Positions 43,134 through 52,264 of a stretch of DNA of 64,000 nucleotides are shown piece after piece. The stretch's first letter is position 1. Each line of letters opens with the position of its first letter. Made by a program: the position numbers and the translations under genes. Source of the DNA: Hahellaceae bacterium. Lineage in GTDB: Bacteria; Pseudomonadota; Gammaproteobacteria; Pseudomonadales; Oleiphilaceae. The stretch lies in NCBI GenBank assembly GCA_024234505.1, contig JACKOD010000001.1, forward strand, positions 620,001 to 684,000. Direction: 5' to 3'. The notes beneath the pieces are model-generated. The model worked only from the letters and a program-made list of their open reading frames with translations, did no database searches and had not been told where the DNA came from.

Positions 43134-43484
43134 ATGTTAAATGAAGAGTCATGTTCGGCATGTCGTGTCGGCGCTCCCTTGGTGGAGGGTGTGGAATTAT
43201 CCGAGCTTTTGGAAAAAATACCTGAATGGCAATTGGATTGTTTCGGCAGCGAAAATCAATTAGTACGTGTATTTCCGTGTCGTGATTTTGTATCTGCGAT
43301 GGATTTTACACAGCGTGTTGCAGCTATTGCTGAACAACAAGGCCATCATCCCTCTCTGTTAACGGAGTGGGGAAGGGTCACTGTTCGATGGTGGACGCAT
43401 AAGATCAAGGGGCTGCATCGTAATGATTTTGTCATGGCTTCCAAAACGAACGAGGTATGGAAGGATATGCAGGACAAAGCATAA
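43134..43484 (+). CDS. phhB: Pterin-4a-carbinolamine dehydratase
   Basis: 116 residues. Dehydrates 4a-hydroxytetrahydrobiopterin so the pterin cofactor of phenylalanine hydroxylase can be recycled. The signature is EQQGHHPSLLTEWGRVTVRWWTHKI read as HHP, then the WW-T-H element, plus the N-terminal PEWQLD. An excellent AGGAGG ribosome site precedes the ATG. No phenylalanine hydroxylase gene (phhA) is adjacent; in Pseudomonas it normally is, so this copy is separated. purU follows after 95 bases and may be co-transcribed. Confidence 0.93.
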   Translation: MLNEESCSACRVGAPLVEGVELSELLEKIPEWQLDCFGSENQLVRVFPCRDFVSAMDFTQRVAAIAEQQGHHPSLLTEWGRVTVRWWTHKIKGLHRNDFVMASKTNEVWKDMQDKA

Positions 43485-43579
43485 CGCTATCGCAGTATTG
43501 TATGCGCGAGTCAGTTGGAGAACGTCTTCGACTTGGGTATGATGCGTTGCTGTTTAAATCTGGAAGGTATGGGAAATCC

Positions 43580-44434
43580 ATGGAAAGAACCTATCGCTTA
43601 GTTATTTCTTGTCCGGATCGCACCGGTATTGTTGCCAAAGTCAGTAACTTTCTGGCCACCTATAACGGCTGGATCACAGAGGCGAGCCATCATGCCGATC
43701 AGAAGGCCGGCTGGTTCTTTATGCGTAATGAAATAAAGGCGGAATCCATGCCTTTTGATCTGGATTCTTTCAGAATTGCGTTTGAGCCGATTGCTCGTGA
43801 GTTTTCAATGCGTTGGAGTATTTCAGACTCTGCAGTGCGAAAACGTGTGGTGCTTATGGCCTCCAAAGAATCACATTGTCTCGCAGATTTGCTTTATAGA
43901 TGGCAAAGCAAAGAGTTGGATGCTGATATAGTTGCGGTCATCGCAAATCATGATGATCTGCGACGTATGGTTGAATGGCACGATATCCCATATCACTGTG
44001 TGCCGGTGACTAAAGAAAATAAAGAGGAAGCTTTTGCAGAAACCTCCTGGTTGATTGATAACTATTCAGCAGATGTAGTTGTTCTGGCGAGGTATATGCA
44101 AATTCTGCCGTCTGATATCTGCCAGCGCTATGCCGGCAAGGTGATCAATATTCATCATAGCTTTCTGCCTTCATTTGCCGGGGCCAGACCTTATCATCAG
44201 GCATACGACAGAGGGGTGAAGCTTATTGGCGCTACCTGCCACTATGTGACTGAGGATCTGGATGAGGGGCCAATTATTGATCAGGATGTGGCACGAGTCA
44301 GTCACAGCCATGCGATTGAAGATATGGTGCGTCTGGGTAAGGATGTTGAGAAAAACGTACTGGCTCGCGGGCTGCGTTACCATCTCGAAGACAGGGTGAT
44401 AATCCACGAGAACAAAACGGTTGTATTCGGATAA
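43580..44434 (+). CDS. purU: Formyltetrahydrofolate deformylase
   Basis: 284 residues from ATG 43580; the frame is open upstream but the family begins at MERTYRLVISCPDRTGIVAKV. Hydrolyses 10-formyltetrahydrofolate to formate and tetrahydrofolate, balancing one-carbon pools and feeding purine synthesis. An N-terminal ACT domain (about 5-85) is followed by the formyltransferase fold with VINIHHSFLPSFAGARPYHQ, which carries the catalytic His, and VTEDLDEGPIIDQ with the catalytic Asp region. It ends convergent with the diguanylate cyclase, with a hairpin straddling the gap. Confidence 0.95.
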   Translation: MERTYRLVISCPDRTGIVAKVSNFLATYNGWITEASHHADQKAGWFFMRNEIKAESMPFDLDSFRIAFEPIAREFSMRWSISDSAVRKRVVLMASKESHCLADLLYRWQSKELDADIVAVIANHDDLRRMVEWHDIPYHCVPVTKENKEEAFAETSWLIDNYSADVVVLARYMQILPSDICQRYAGKVINIHHSFLPSFAGARPYHQAYDRGVKLIGATCHYVTEDLDEGPIIDQDVARVSHSHAIEDMVRLGKDVEKNVLARGLRYHLEDRVIIHENKTVVFG

Positions 44435-44454
44435 TCTCCCATGGGTGCTGGTCG

Positions 44455-44483
44455 CAGGTTGCCTATTGTTCGTAGGCAACCTG
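44455..44483 (+). terminator. Perfect 11-pair hairpin at convergent purU / cyclase ends
   Basis: CAGGTTGCCTA pairs fully with TAGGCAACCTG around a seven-base loop. It overlaps the last codons of the diguanylate cyclase. The plus-strand tail is only GTTTCG, so it is a weak intrinsic terminator at best, but its perfect stem and position suggest that role for purU. Confidence 0.5.
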
Positions 44484-45749
44484 GTTTCGTCCGCCGAGCT
44501 TGGCGTTATATAGGTGTCGGTCGGCCTCACTCATCAATTCATCCAGACTGTACTGTTGGCCTGAAGCAATGCCAATAGACAATGTAACCGATAAATTGGT
44601 GGCTTCCAGAAGAAAAATATAGTCTTCGACAATGCCTCTGAAGTTATCCAGTAGTATGGATACCTTTTGTGGATCGAGGCCGCATATCATGATGCAGAAC
44701 TCTTCACCTCCGGTTCTGGCAAAAATAAATCGTTCAAATGACTGTTGTATTAGCTGGGCCAGTTGCTTCAATACGGAGTCACCTGCGTTGTGACCGTAGG
44801 TATCGTTGACCTTTTTGAAGTGATCAACATCAAGAATAGCCAGTGATACCGGCAGATTCCTGGCTCTGGCGCTTTCTAGTGCTTCACCGGCCTTTTCATA
44901 AAAAAAACGGCGATTGGGGAGTTCGGTAAGGTAATCGTGATAAGCTGCATGACGAATGTGCTCTACGTGCTCCATGGTCTCGATGTTGTGGATGATTCGG
45001 CAGTGAAATTCTTCGTGACTAAAGGGCTTTGAAAGGAAATCATTCGCTCCGTTTTTGATGAATTTGGCGGATAATCCACCACTGCCGTGGGTGGATAACC
45101 CGATAATAATCAGTGCGTTTTTGTCTACTTCTTTACGGATATGTTTTACGAGGTCGAAACCGTTCATTACCGGCATATTGTAATCGGTAATCAGTAGCTT
45201 TATTTCCGGATCTGCGTGAATGACATCCAGAGCCTGCTGTCCGTTTTCTACTTCAATTACCTGATAGAGGTGCGTGTGCAGCATTTTTTTAATGTATTGC
45301 CGAGATGTTTTTGAGTCATCTGCGACCAATACGCGAATCTGTTTATTGCGATCAAGACGGTGCAGTAGCCTCAATACATACTCGTATGAAAACCGGCTTT
45401 CTTTGACAACGTAGTCTACCATTGGCCGCTCAAGCATCTGGTCTCGTTTATGTTCGTCAAAACTGCCTGTGAGTACAATCGTTGGAAGTGCCATCTTCAG
45501 TGTATAGTCTACGACTTCGCCGTTGGGAGCATCGGGAAGGTTTAGGTCGACCACGGCAGCGAGATATTTTTGTTGAATACTTTCTATGTAGGATGCACTG
45601 TATTGTTCGTGATTTTCGTTTCCCAGATATTGTTTAGCTTCGGCAAAAGTCAGTGCGTGATCAAACTCCAGACTTGGATCGGCTTTAAGCATGTGGCGGA
45701 TAATCTTTGCGACCAGTGGACTATCTTCGACAAGCAGAAATCTTTTCAT
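44463..45749 (-). CDS. Response regulator diguanylate cyclase (REC-REC-GGDEF)
   Basis: 428 residues, PleD-like order. Receiver 1 (about 1-125) has VEDSPL, the phosphoacceptor in AAVVDLNLPD and DYVVKESR. Receiver 2 (about 135-255) has VADDSKTS, LLITDYNMPVMNG and FLSKPF. The GGDEF domain begins DYLTELPNRRFF and has RTGGEEF as the active site, so it should make cyclic di-GMP. The inhibitory RxxD site expected upstream of GGEEF is absent (the segment reads SFERFIFART), so product feedback through that site is unlikely. Phosphorylation of the receivers should control dimerisation. Neither of the two window kinases is near; the partner kinase is unknown. Confidence 0.93.
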   Translation of the reverse strand: MKRFLLVEDSPLVAKIIRHMLKADPSLEFDHALTFAEAKQYLGNENHEQYSASYIESIQQKYLAAVVDLNLPDAPNGEVVDYTLKMALPTIVLTGSFDEHKRDQMLERPMVDYVVKESRFSYEYVLRLLHRLDRNKQIRVLVADDSKTSRQYIKKMLHTHLYQVIEVENGQQALDVIHADPEIKLLITDYNMPVMNGFDLVKHIRKEVDKNALIIIGLSTHGSGGLSAKFIKNGANDFLSKPFSHEEFHCRIIHNIETMEHVEHIRHAAYHDYLTELPNRRFFYEKAGEALESARARNLPVSLAILDVDHFKKVNDTYGHNAGDSVLKQLAQLIQQSFERFIFARTGGEEFCIMICGLDPQKVSILLDNFRGIVEDYIFLLEATNLSVTLSIGIASGQQYSLDELMSEADRHLYNAKLGGRNQVAYEQ

Positions 45750-46135
45750 GGAGCGCGATTCTCATCTTCTATGGTTGGGTTAGCATGGTGAGATGGAGTG
45801 TCTGTGTGGTTGCGTTGCCCGCCTCTTGAATTTAGCTTAGACAGTAATGTGGTTGTTCGTTAATAAATTATTTCATTGTCATGGCAGCTTTTTTCCAGAG
45901 GTATCAGTTTAATGGGATGGGGGATGCTCGATGTAGGGTAATGTATGAAAGGCGATAATCGACGAGTGTTTTATTGCTTAGTGTTAGGCTTTCTTTCCTG
46001 TATGAGGTAAAATCCTCCTATTTTATCGTTGCAATTTATGCAAAATCTGGCATGAGGCAATATCTGCAAGCCTTTTTCTACGGCTTATGGATGCTTGTGC
46101 ATATAACTTATTGAAAAATATAATAAGGTTGATCA
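45750..46135 (+). other. Divergent upstream region of gyrA
   Basis: 386 bases without a gene. An inverted repeat TAAAAT-N6-ATTTTA lies at 46008-46025; TAAAAT could be a -10 box, with only a poor -35 (TTAGGC) 18 bases upstream. AAGG lies about 8 bases before the gyrA ATG. gyrA promoters are usually supercoiling-sensitive, but nothing specific is visible. Confidence 0.4.
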
Positions 46136-48739
46136 ATGGGTGAGTTAGCCAAAGAAATTTTACCGGTAAATATCGAGGATGAGTTAAAGCAGTCATATCT
46201 CGATTACGCCATGAGCGTCATCGTCGGGCGTGCACTGCCCGATGTACGAGATGGATTAAAGCCGGTGCACCGTCGTGTACTCTTTGCGATGAGCGAATTG
46301 GGGAATGACTGGAATAAGCCTTATAAAAAATCTGCGCGTATCGTGGGTGATGTTATAGGTAAATACCACCCGCACGGTGATTCTGCGGTGTACGACACAA
46401 TTGTGCGAATGGCGCAGCCATTTTCTTTGCGTTACCCGTTGATTGATGGCCAGGGGAACTTTGGTTCGATTGATGGCGACAGCGCAGCCGCCATGCGTTA
46501 TACCGAAATCCGCATGGAGAAGATCGCGCACTCGCTTTTGGCTGATCTTGAAAAAGAAACCGTTGATTATGTGCCTAACTATGATGGCACCGAGCAAATT
46601 CCCGCAGTACTTCCCACCCGTGTACCGAATCTGTTGGTGAATGGTTCGGCGGGTATTGCCGTGGGCATGGCGACCAATATTCCTCCGCATAATTTAAACG
46701 AAATTATTGAGGGCTGTCTGGCGCTGATGGATGATTCGTCACTCACTGTTGACGATCTGATGACTTACATTCCGGGCCCGGATTTTCCTACCGCCGCTAT
46801 TATTAATGGTCGGGCGGGCATTGTAGAAGCCTATCGCACCGGGCGCGGCAGAATCTATACCCGCTCACGATATGACGTTGAAACCGATGAAAAAACGGGC
46901 AAGAACTCGCTTATCGTCACGGAAATTCCTTATCAGGTGAACAAGGCGAAAGTGATTGAGAAAATCGCCGAGCTGGTAAAGGAAAAGAAGATTGAAGGTA
47001 TTACCGAATTGCGGGATGAATCCAGCAAAGAGGGGATGCGTATTGTGATTGAATTGCGTCGCGGTGAAATGCCGGATGTGGTCATGAATAATCTTTATGC
47101 ACAAACCCAGCTGGAGAATGTATTCGGTATTAACATGGTTGCGCTGGTGGATGGTGAACCACGCACGCTGAACCTTAAAGAAGTTCTTGAAGCATTTATT
47201 CGTCACCGTCGCGAAGTAGTTACACGCCGTACGGTTTATGAACTTCGCAAGGCGCGTGAACGGGGCCATACGCTGGAAGGTCTGGTAGTTGCGCTTGCCA
47301 ATATCGATCCAATTATCGAGCTTATCAAATCTTCGCCTAGTGCCGCAGAAGCTAAAGAACGACTGCTTGCTCAGGCGTGGGAGCCCGGTATGATCACGGC
47401 GATGCTGGCTGCGGCGGGCGATAACGCCTGTCGTCCGGATGATTTAGAGCCGCAATATGGTCTGCACAACGAAAAGTACCACTTATCACCCGTTCAGGCG
47501 CAGGAAATTCTGAATATGCGCCTGCATCGTCTGACAGCGCTCGAAACCGAGAAGCTGATGGATGAGTACAAGGAAATTATCGAGAAGATTGCAGAGTTGT
47601 TGTCTATTCTCAGTGATCCTGATCGTTTGATGGCCGTGATTCGTGAGGAATTGCAACAGGTAAAAGAAGAGTTTGGTGATGCCCGCCGTACCGAAATCAT
47701 GACCTCTCGTCAGGATTTGACGGTTGCAGATTTGATCAGTGAAGAAGATCTGGTAGTTACCATTTCCCATACCGGTTACGCAAAAACCCAACCGGTAGAG
47801 GCCTATCAGGCTCAGAGGCGCGGCGGCCGAGGCAAGTCTGCAACCTCTATGAAAGATGAAGACTTTATTGAAACCCTGTTGGTGGCCAATTCGCACGATA
47901 CCATCCTGTGCTTCAGTAATAAGGGTAAAGTTTACTGGTTGCGTGTTTTTGAAATACCTCAGGCCAGCCGCGCATCGAAAGGGCGTCCCATGGTCAATAT
48001 TCTCCCGCTGGATGAAGGCGAGCGTATTACCGTATTTCTGCCAGTAAAAGAATTTAAAGAAGATCATTTTGTGTTCATGGTCACCGGTAACGGTACCGTT
48101 AAAAAAGTTACCCTGGAAAGTTTTGCCCGTCCGAGATCAACCGGTTTGATCGCTGTTGATCTTGATGAGGGCGATGCGTTGATTGGCGCGGCGATTACCG
48201 ATGGTGAAAGGGATATCATGCTGGTTAGCAGTTCCGGTAAAGCGGTACGCTTTAAGGAAGATGCGGTTCGTCCGATGGGGCGTCAGGCACGAGGTATTCG
48301 TGGAATTAAAATGACCGAAGAGCACCAGGTGGTGTCGCTGATTATTCCTGAAGCCGATGGATTGTTGCTGTTTGCCAGTGAGAATGGCTATGGTAAGCGA
48401 ACTAAGGCAGAGGAATTTCCGGTCTATGGGCGTGGAAGTCAGGGTGTAATTGCGATGCAGTGCTCTGATCGAAACGGTGGTCTGGTCGCCGCCTTGCAGA
48501 TTCTCGAAGGTGACGAGATGATGTTAATCACAGATAAAGGTACGCTGGTTCGTACTCGCACAGACGAAGTCTCGATTCTGGGACGCAATACTCAGGGCGT
48601 TCGTTTGATCAAACTCACTCAGGAAGACGAACGACTTGTTGGCGTGGGTAGAATTCAGGAGCCGGAATCAGAAGAGGATGATACCGAAGATGCTGATGAT
48701 GGCGTAGCGACCGGTGATACGGAACCAGCCGAAGAGTAA
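46136..48739 (+). CDS. gyrA: DNA gyrase subunit A
   Basis: 867 residues. Breakage-reunion subunit of gyrase, introducing negative supercoils with GyrB. The quinolone-resistance region reads YHPHGDSAVYDTIVRMAQ with Ser and Asp at the positions equivalent to 83 and 87, the sensitive form; the active-site Tyr is in AAMRYTEIRM. The GyrA box is seen as QRRGGRGK before the C-terminal beta-pinwheel, and an acidic tail ends the protein (EPESEEDDTEDADDG). It heads the gyrA-serC-pheA-hisC-tyrA/aroA-cmk-rpsA-ihfB order shared with Pseudomonas. Confidence 0.98.
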   Translation: MGELAKEILPVNIEDELKQSYLDYAMSVIVGRALPDVRDGLKPVHRRVLFAMSELGNDWNKPYKKSARIVGDVIGKYHPHGDSAVYDTIVRMAQPFSLRYPLIDGQGNFGSIDGDSAAAMRYTEIRMEKIAHSLLADLEKETVDYVPNYDGTEQIPAVLPTRVPNLLVNGSAGIAVGMATNIPPHNLNEIIEGCLALMDDSSLTVDDLMTYIPGPDFPTAAIINGRAGIVEAYRTGRGRIYTRSRYDVETDEKTGKNSLIVTEIPYQVNKAKVIEKIAELVKEKKIEGITELRDESSKEGMRIVIELRRGEMPDVVMNNLYAQTQLENVFGINMVALVDGEPRTLNLKEVLEAFIRHRREVVTRRTVYELRKARERGHTLEGLVVALANIDPIIELIKSSPSAAEAKERLLAQAWEPGMITAMLAAAGDNACRPDDLEPQYGLHNEKYHLSPVQAQEILNMRLHRLTALETEKLMDEYKEIIEKIAELLSILSDPDRLMAVIREELQQVKEEFGDARRTEIMTSRQDLTVADLISEEDLVVTISHTGYAKTQPVEAYQAQRRGGRGKSATSMKDEDFIETLLVANSHDTILCFSNKGKVYWLRVFEIPQASRASKGRPMVNILPLDEGERITVFLPVKEFKEDHFVFMVTGNGTVKKVTLESFARPRSTGLIAVDLDEGDALIGAAITDGERDIMLVSSSGKAVRFKEDAVRPMGRQARGIRGIKMTEEHQVVSLIIPEADGLLLFASENGYGKRTKAEEFPVYGRGSQGVIAMQCSDRNGGLVAALQILEGDEMMLITDKGTLVRTRTDEVSILGRNTQGVRLIKLTQEDERLVGVGRIQEPESEEDDTEDADDGVATGDTEPAEE

Positions 48740-48781
48740 CTGATCTTCGTTTGCACGATAATCTTTCATAGTAATAATATT

Positions 48782-48808
48782 AAGCTGTACGATTGTTGAG
48801 TACAGCTT
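48782..48808 (+). terminator. Hairpin after gyrA
   Basis: AAGCTGTAC pairs with GTACAGCTT around a nine-base loop, followed by TAATAC. The T tract is weak, so it may only attenuate transcription into serC. Confidence 0.4.
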
Positions 48809-48849
48809 TAATACATTAATCACTTACATATATAGGTATGGTCATCGAT

Positions 48850-49932
48850 ATGGCAAGAGTCTTTAATTTCTGTGCAGGCCCCGCAGCACTCCCGACAGAA
48901 GTTTTGCAACAGGCACAGGCAGAGCTTGTTGACTGGCGAGGAAAAGGCCTGTCGATTATGGAAATGAGTCATCGCAGTGATGAGTTTGTTGCTGTGGCAG
49001 AGGAAGCTGAAAAGGATTTTCGTGATTTATTGTCGATAAGCGATGATTATGCCGTTTTGTTTTTGCAAGGTGGTGCGACGGGGCAGTTTTCTGCCGTGCC
49101 GCTAAATCTGCTGGGTAATGCCGCAAGCGCAGATTATATCAATACGGGCATTTGGTCCAAAAAAGCTATTGCTGAAGCAAAGCGTTACACCAGCGTAAAT
49201 GTCGCGGCCTCTACAGAATCAGAAAACTTCATGCGTGTGCCTACGCAGGCTGAGCTTCGTCTCACGGGTGATGCTGCCTATGTGCACTATACGCCAAATG
49301 AAACGATCGGCGGATTGGAATTCCAATGGATACCAGAGGTTGGTGATAAGCCCCTTGTGGCAGATATGTCTTCATCTATCCTGTCTCGTCCGCTGGATGT
49401 GAGCCGTTTTGGCGTTATTTATGCGGGAGCACAAAAGAATATTGGTCCGGCGGGAATCTGTATTGCGATTGTCCGCAAGGATTTGCTGGATAGAGAGCGC
49501 CCAGAAACGCCAGTGAGCATGAGCTATAAAGTGGCTGCAAGTAATGGCTCTATGTACAACACACCACCGACCTATGCGTGGTATCTATCAGGATTGGTGT
49601 TCAAGTGGCTTAAGGCGCAAGGTGGCCTTGAGGCAATGGGTGAAGTTAACAAACGAAAAGCAGCGCAGCTTTATGCCGCTATTGATGGCAGTGACTTCTA
49701 TAATAACCCCATTGCTCTGGATAGCCGTTCATTAATGAATATACCTTTTACGTTGGCAGATGACCGGTTGAATGATCGTTTTCTCGCAGAAGCAGAGGAG
49801 GCGGGGCTGCTGAATCTCCAGGGGCATCGTTCTGTCGGCGGGATGCGTGCCAGTATTTACAATGCTGTACCTGAATCGGCAGTAAAAGCGCTCACGAGTT
49901 TCATGGCTGAGTTTGAAAAACGCCATGCCTGA
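48850..49932 (+). CDS. serC: Phosphoserine aminotransferase
   Basis: 360 residues from ATG 48850, preferred over ATG 48838, whose AGG box is too close. Makes phosphoserine from 3-phosphohydroxypyruvate and also serves pyridoxal phosphate synthesis. The protein opens ARVFNFCAGPAALPTEVL; the cofactor lysine is in IYAGAQKNIGPAG, and HYTPNETIGG and ADMSSSILSRP are conserved. It lies between gyrA and pheA on the same strand; the spacing of about 80 bases to pheA fits one operon. Confidence 0.97.
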   Translation: MARVFNFCAGPAALPTEVLQQAQAELVDWRGKGLSIMEMSHRSDEFVAVAEEAEKDFRDLLSISDDYAVLFLQGGATGQFSAVPLNLLGNAASADYINTGIWSKKAIAEAKRYTSVNVAASTESENFMRVPTQAELRLTGDAAYVHYTPNETIGGLEFQWIPEVGDKPLVADMSSSILSRPLDVSRFGVIYAGAQKNIGPAGICIAIVRKDLLDRERPETPVSMSYKVAASNGSMYNTPPTYAWYLSGLVFKWLKAQGGLEAMGEVNKRKAAQLYAAIDGSDFYNNPIALDSRSLMNIPFTLADDRLNDRFLAEAEEAGLLNLQGHRSVGGMRASIYNAVPESAVKALTSFMAEFEKRHA

Positions 49933-50011
49933 AAAGGGCGCCTGATAGCGTAATCGGGCTTAACATTGAAAGGCACTCACTAATGAACCTAACTGTTTAG
50001 GGCTGGAATTC

Positions 50012-51109
50012 ATGAGTAATGAAGCCAATGCACTGGCAAAAATTCGCGACCAGATTGACTCGATAGATCAGCAGATTCAGGATTTGTTGAATGCGCGCGC
50101 ACGCTGTGCACAGCAGGTCGCTGAAGTTAAGCAGCAGGCGGATCCGGGGACGGAGGCGGTGTTTTATCGCCCTGAGCGGGAAGCACAAGTATTACGACGT
50201 GTGATGGAGAGAAACACCGGACCGCTCAGCAATGAGGAGGTTGGGCGTCTGTTTCGAGAAATCATGTCGGCCTGTCTCGCGCTTGAAAAACCAATGCATA
50301 TTGCGTTTCTTGGTCCGGCCGGTACATTCACGCAAGCTGCAGCGTTAAAACATTTTGGCCATTCGGTCATCAGTGTGCCGATGGCTACGATAGATGAAGT
50401 TTTCCGGGAAGTAGAGGCGGGCGCTGCACATTATGGAGTGGTGCCGGTAGAAAACTCCACCGAAGGCATGATCAATCATACGCTGGACATGTTTAATGTT
50501 TCCCCTTTAAAAATTTGCGGTGAAGTTAAACTTCGAATTCACCAGCACCTGCTGACCAGTGCCGAAACAGATATCAGCAAAATTGAAAAAATTTATTCGC
50601 ATCAGCAATCGTTGGCGCAATGTCGGCAATGGCTTGATTCGCATTGGCGTAAAGTAGAGCGAGTTGCTGTTAGTAGTAATGCGGAAGCTGCTCGTAGAGT
50701 GAAAGCGGAACCTAATTCTGCTGCAATTGCGGGTGATATGGCGGCGGAACTTTATGGTCTGGTTAAAATTGCCCGAAATATCGAAGATCGCCCTGACAAT
50801 ACCACACGTTTTTTGATTGTAAGTCGGGATGATGTGCCGGCGAGCGGTGATGACAAAACCACCATTCTGGTTTCAATGCGTAATCGACCCGGCGCACTTT
50901 ACCATCTACTGGAGCCATTTCATCGGCATGGAATAAGTTTGACTCGAATTGAAACTCGACCCTCCAACAGTGGAACCTGGTCGTATGCCTTCTTTATCGA
51001 TTTTGAGGGGCATATTCTTAGTGAGAAGGTGCAGGCAGTCATTGATGAAGTAGCCAAAGAAGCCGCAGAAATCAAGCATCTGGGGTCATATCCGGTAGGC
51101 GTTCTTTGA
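50012..51109 (+). CDS. pheA: Bifunctional chorismate mutase / prephenate dehydratase (P-protein)
   Basis: 365 residues. Converts chorismate to prephenate and on to phenylpyruvate for phenylalanine synthesis. Chorismate mutase (AroQ helices) covers about 1-90 with IRDQIDSIDQQIQDLLNAR; prephenate dehydratase follows with FLGPAGTFTQAAALKHFG and VPVENSTEGMI; a C-terminal ACT domain has RPGALYHLLEPFHRHGISL and TRIETRPS, the regulatory phenylalanine site. It is co-oriented with serC and hisC. Feedback inhibition is expected from the ACT domain. Confidence 0.97.
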   Translation: MSNEANALAKIRDQIDSIDQQIQDLLNARARCAQQVAEVKQQADPGTEAVFYRPEREAQVLRRVMERNTGPLSNEEVGRLFREIMSACLALEKPMHIAFLGPAGTFTQAAALKHFGHSVISVPMATIDEVFREVEAGAAHYGVVPVENSTEGMINHTLDMFNVSPLKICGEVKLRIHQHLLTSAETDISKIEKIYSHQQSLAQCRQWLDSHWRKVERVAVSSNAEAARRVKAEPNSAAIAGDMAAELYGLVKIARNIEDRPDNTTRFLIVSRDDVPASGDDKTTILVSMRNRPGALYHLLEPFHRHGISLTRIETRPSNSGTWSYAFFIDFEGHILSEKVQAVIDEVAKEAAEIKHLGSYPVGVL

Positions 51110-51145
51110 GTGGCTTTGAATCGTTTGGGGTAAAAGGGAAAAGGT

Positions 51146-52252
51146 ATGAGTTGTGATTTTTTAAAAATGGCAACAGTTGGGGTTCAGGGCCTGCAGCCTT
51201 ATGTGCCAGGGAAACCTGTGGATGAGCTGGAGCGCGAGTTGGGAATTTCTAATATCGTCAAACTGGCGAGCAATGAAAATCCGCTGGGACCAAGTGACGC
51301 CGCATTAAATGCTATTCAAAAGTGTCTGAAAGATTTGTGCCGTTACCCGGATGGCAACGGATTTATTCTGAAGTCAGCATTGGCAGACAAATTGTCCGTA
51401 GGGTTAAATCAAATAACACTGGGCAATGGATCCAATGATATTTTGGAATTAATTGCACGAGCGTTTGGCGACGAACGTTCGGAGATTATATTTTCACAGT
51501 ATGCCTTTGCGGTTTACCCCATTGCGACGCAAGCCATCGGTGCAAAAGCCGTGGTTGTTCCTGCCGTAGCGTGGGGGCATGACCTGAAGGCCATGGCGGA
51601 TGCAATCACTCCTGCAACCCGCATAATATTTATTGCAAACCCGAACAACCCGACTGGAACCTGGATAGATTCGGCCACATTGTTGGCGTTTATGAAACGA
51701 GTTCCAGAGAATGTGATGGTTGTATTGGATGAGGCATACGGTGAGTATATAGATCTTCCTGACTTTCCAGATGGCGTTAGTTTCCTTGAACAATTTCCTA
51801 ATATTATCGTGACCCGAACGTTCTCCAAGGCATTTGGTTTGGCCGCTTTGCGCGTAGGCTATTCGGTTAGCCATCCTCAGGTGGCGGATGTGTTGAATCG
51901 AGTGCGCCAACCCTTTAATGTTAATCAGCCTGCCTTGGTTGCGGCGACGGCAGCCCTTTCGGATAGCGCTTACCTTGCACGCTCTCGTGAAGTGAATTCA
52001 AAAGGAATGCTGCAGTTAGAAAGCGGATTTAAGACTTTGGGGCTGGATTTTATCCCTTCGGTAGGTAACTTTGTTTGCGTTGATGTCGGCCGTGATGCGC
52101 GTCCGGTTTACGATGCATTGTTGCGGGAAGGTGTGATAGTCAGACCGGTCGGCAATTATGGCATGCCCCGACATCTACGCGTGTCTATCGGTTTGGAATC
52201 CGAAAATGCGCGTTTTATTGCGGCTTTAAAAGCCGTGTTGGCTATCGCTTAG
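51146..52252 (+). CDS. hisC: Histidinol-phosphate / aromatic aminotransferase (HisC2 type)
   Basis: 368 residues, class II pyridoxal phosphate transaminase. Motifs include LASNENPLGPS, NPNNPTGTWI, the aspartate in VVLDEAYGEY and the cofactor lysine in TFSKAFGLAALRVGY. In this aromatic gene cluster it probably acts on imidazole-acetol phosphate and/or aromatic keto acids such as prephenate or phenylpyruvate; the sequence alone does not separate these. AAGG precedes the ATG. It lies 36 bases after pheA and 12 bases before the tyrA-aroA fusion. Confidence 0.92.
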   Translation: MSCDFLKMATVGVQGLQPYVPGKPVDELERELGISNIVKLASNENPLGPSDAALNAIQKCLKDLCRYPDGNGFILKSALADKLSVGLNQITLGNGSNDILELIARAFGDERSEIIFSQYAFAVYPIATQAIGAKAVVVPAVAWGHDLKAMADAITPATRIIFIANPNNPTGTWIDSATLLAFMKRVPENVMVVLDEAYGEYIDLPDFPDGVSFLEQFPNIIVTRTFSKAFGLAALRVGYSVSHPQVADVLNRVRQPFNVNQPALVAATAALSDSAYLARSREVNSKGMLQLESGFKTLGLDFIPSVGNFVCVDVGRDARPVYDALLREGVIVRPVGNYGMPRHLRVSIGLESENARFIAALKAVLAIA

Positions 52253-52264
52253 AGGAATCCTCTC

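Noticed and set aside
46008..46025. TAAAAT-N6-ATTTTA inverted repeat as a gyrA operator
   Set aside because: Short and AT-only; such repeats are frequent by chance in AT-rich promoters, so only noted in the intergenic entry.
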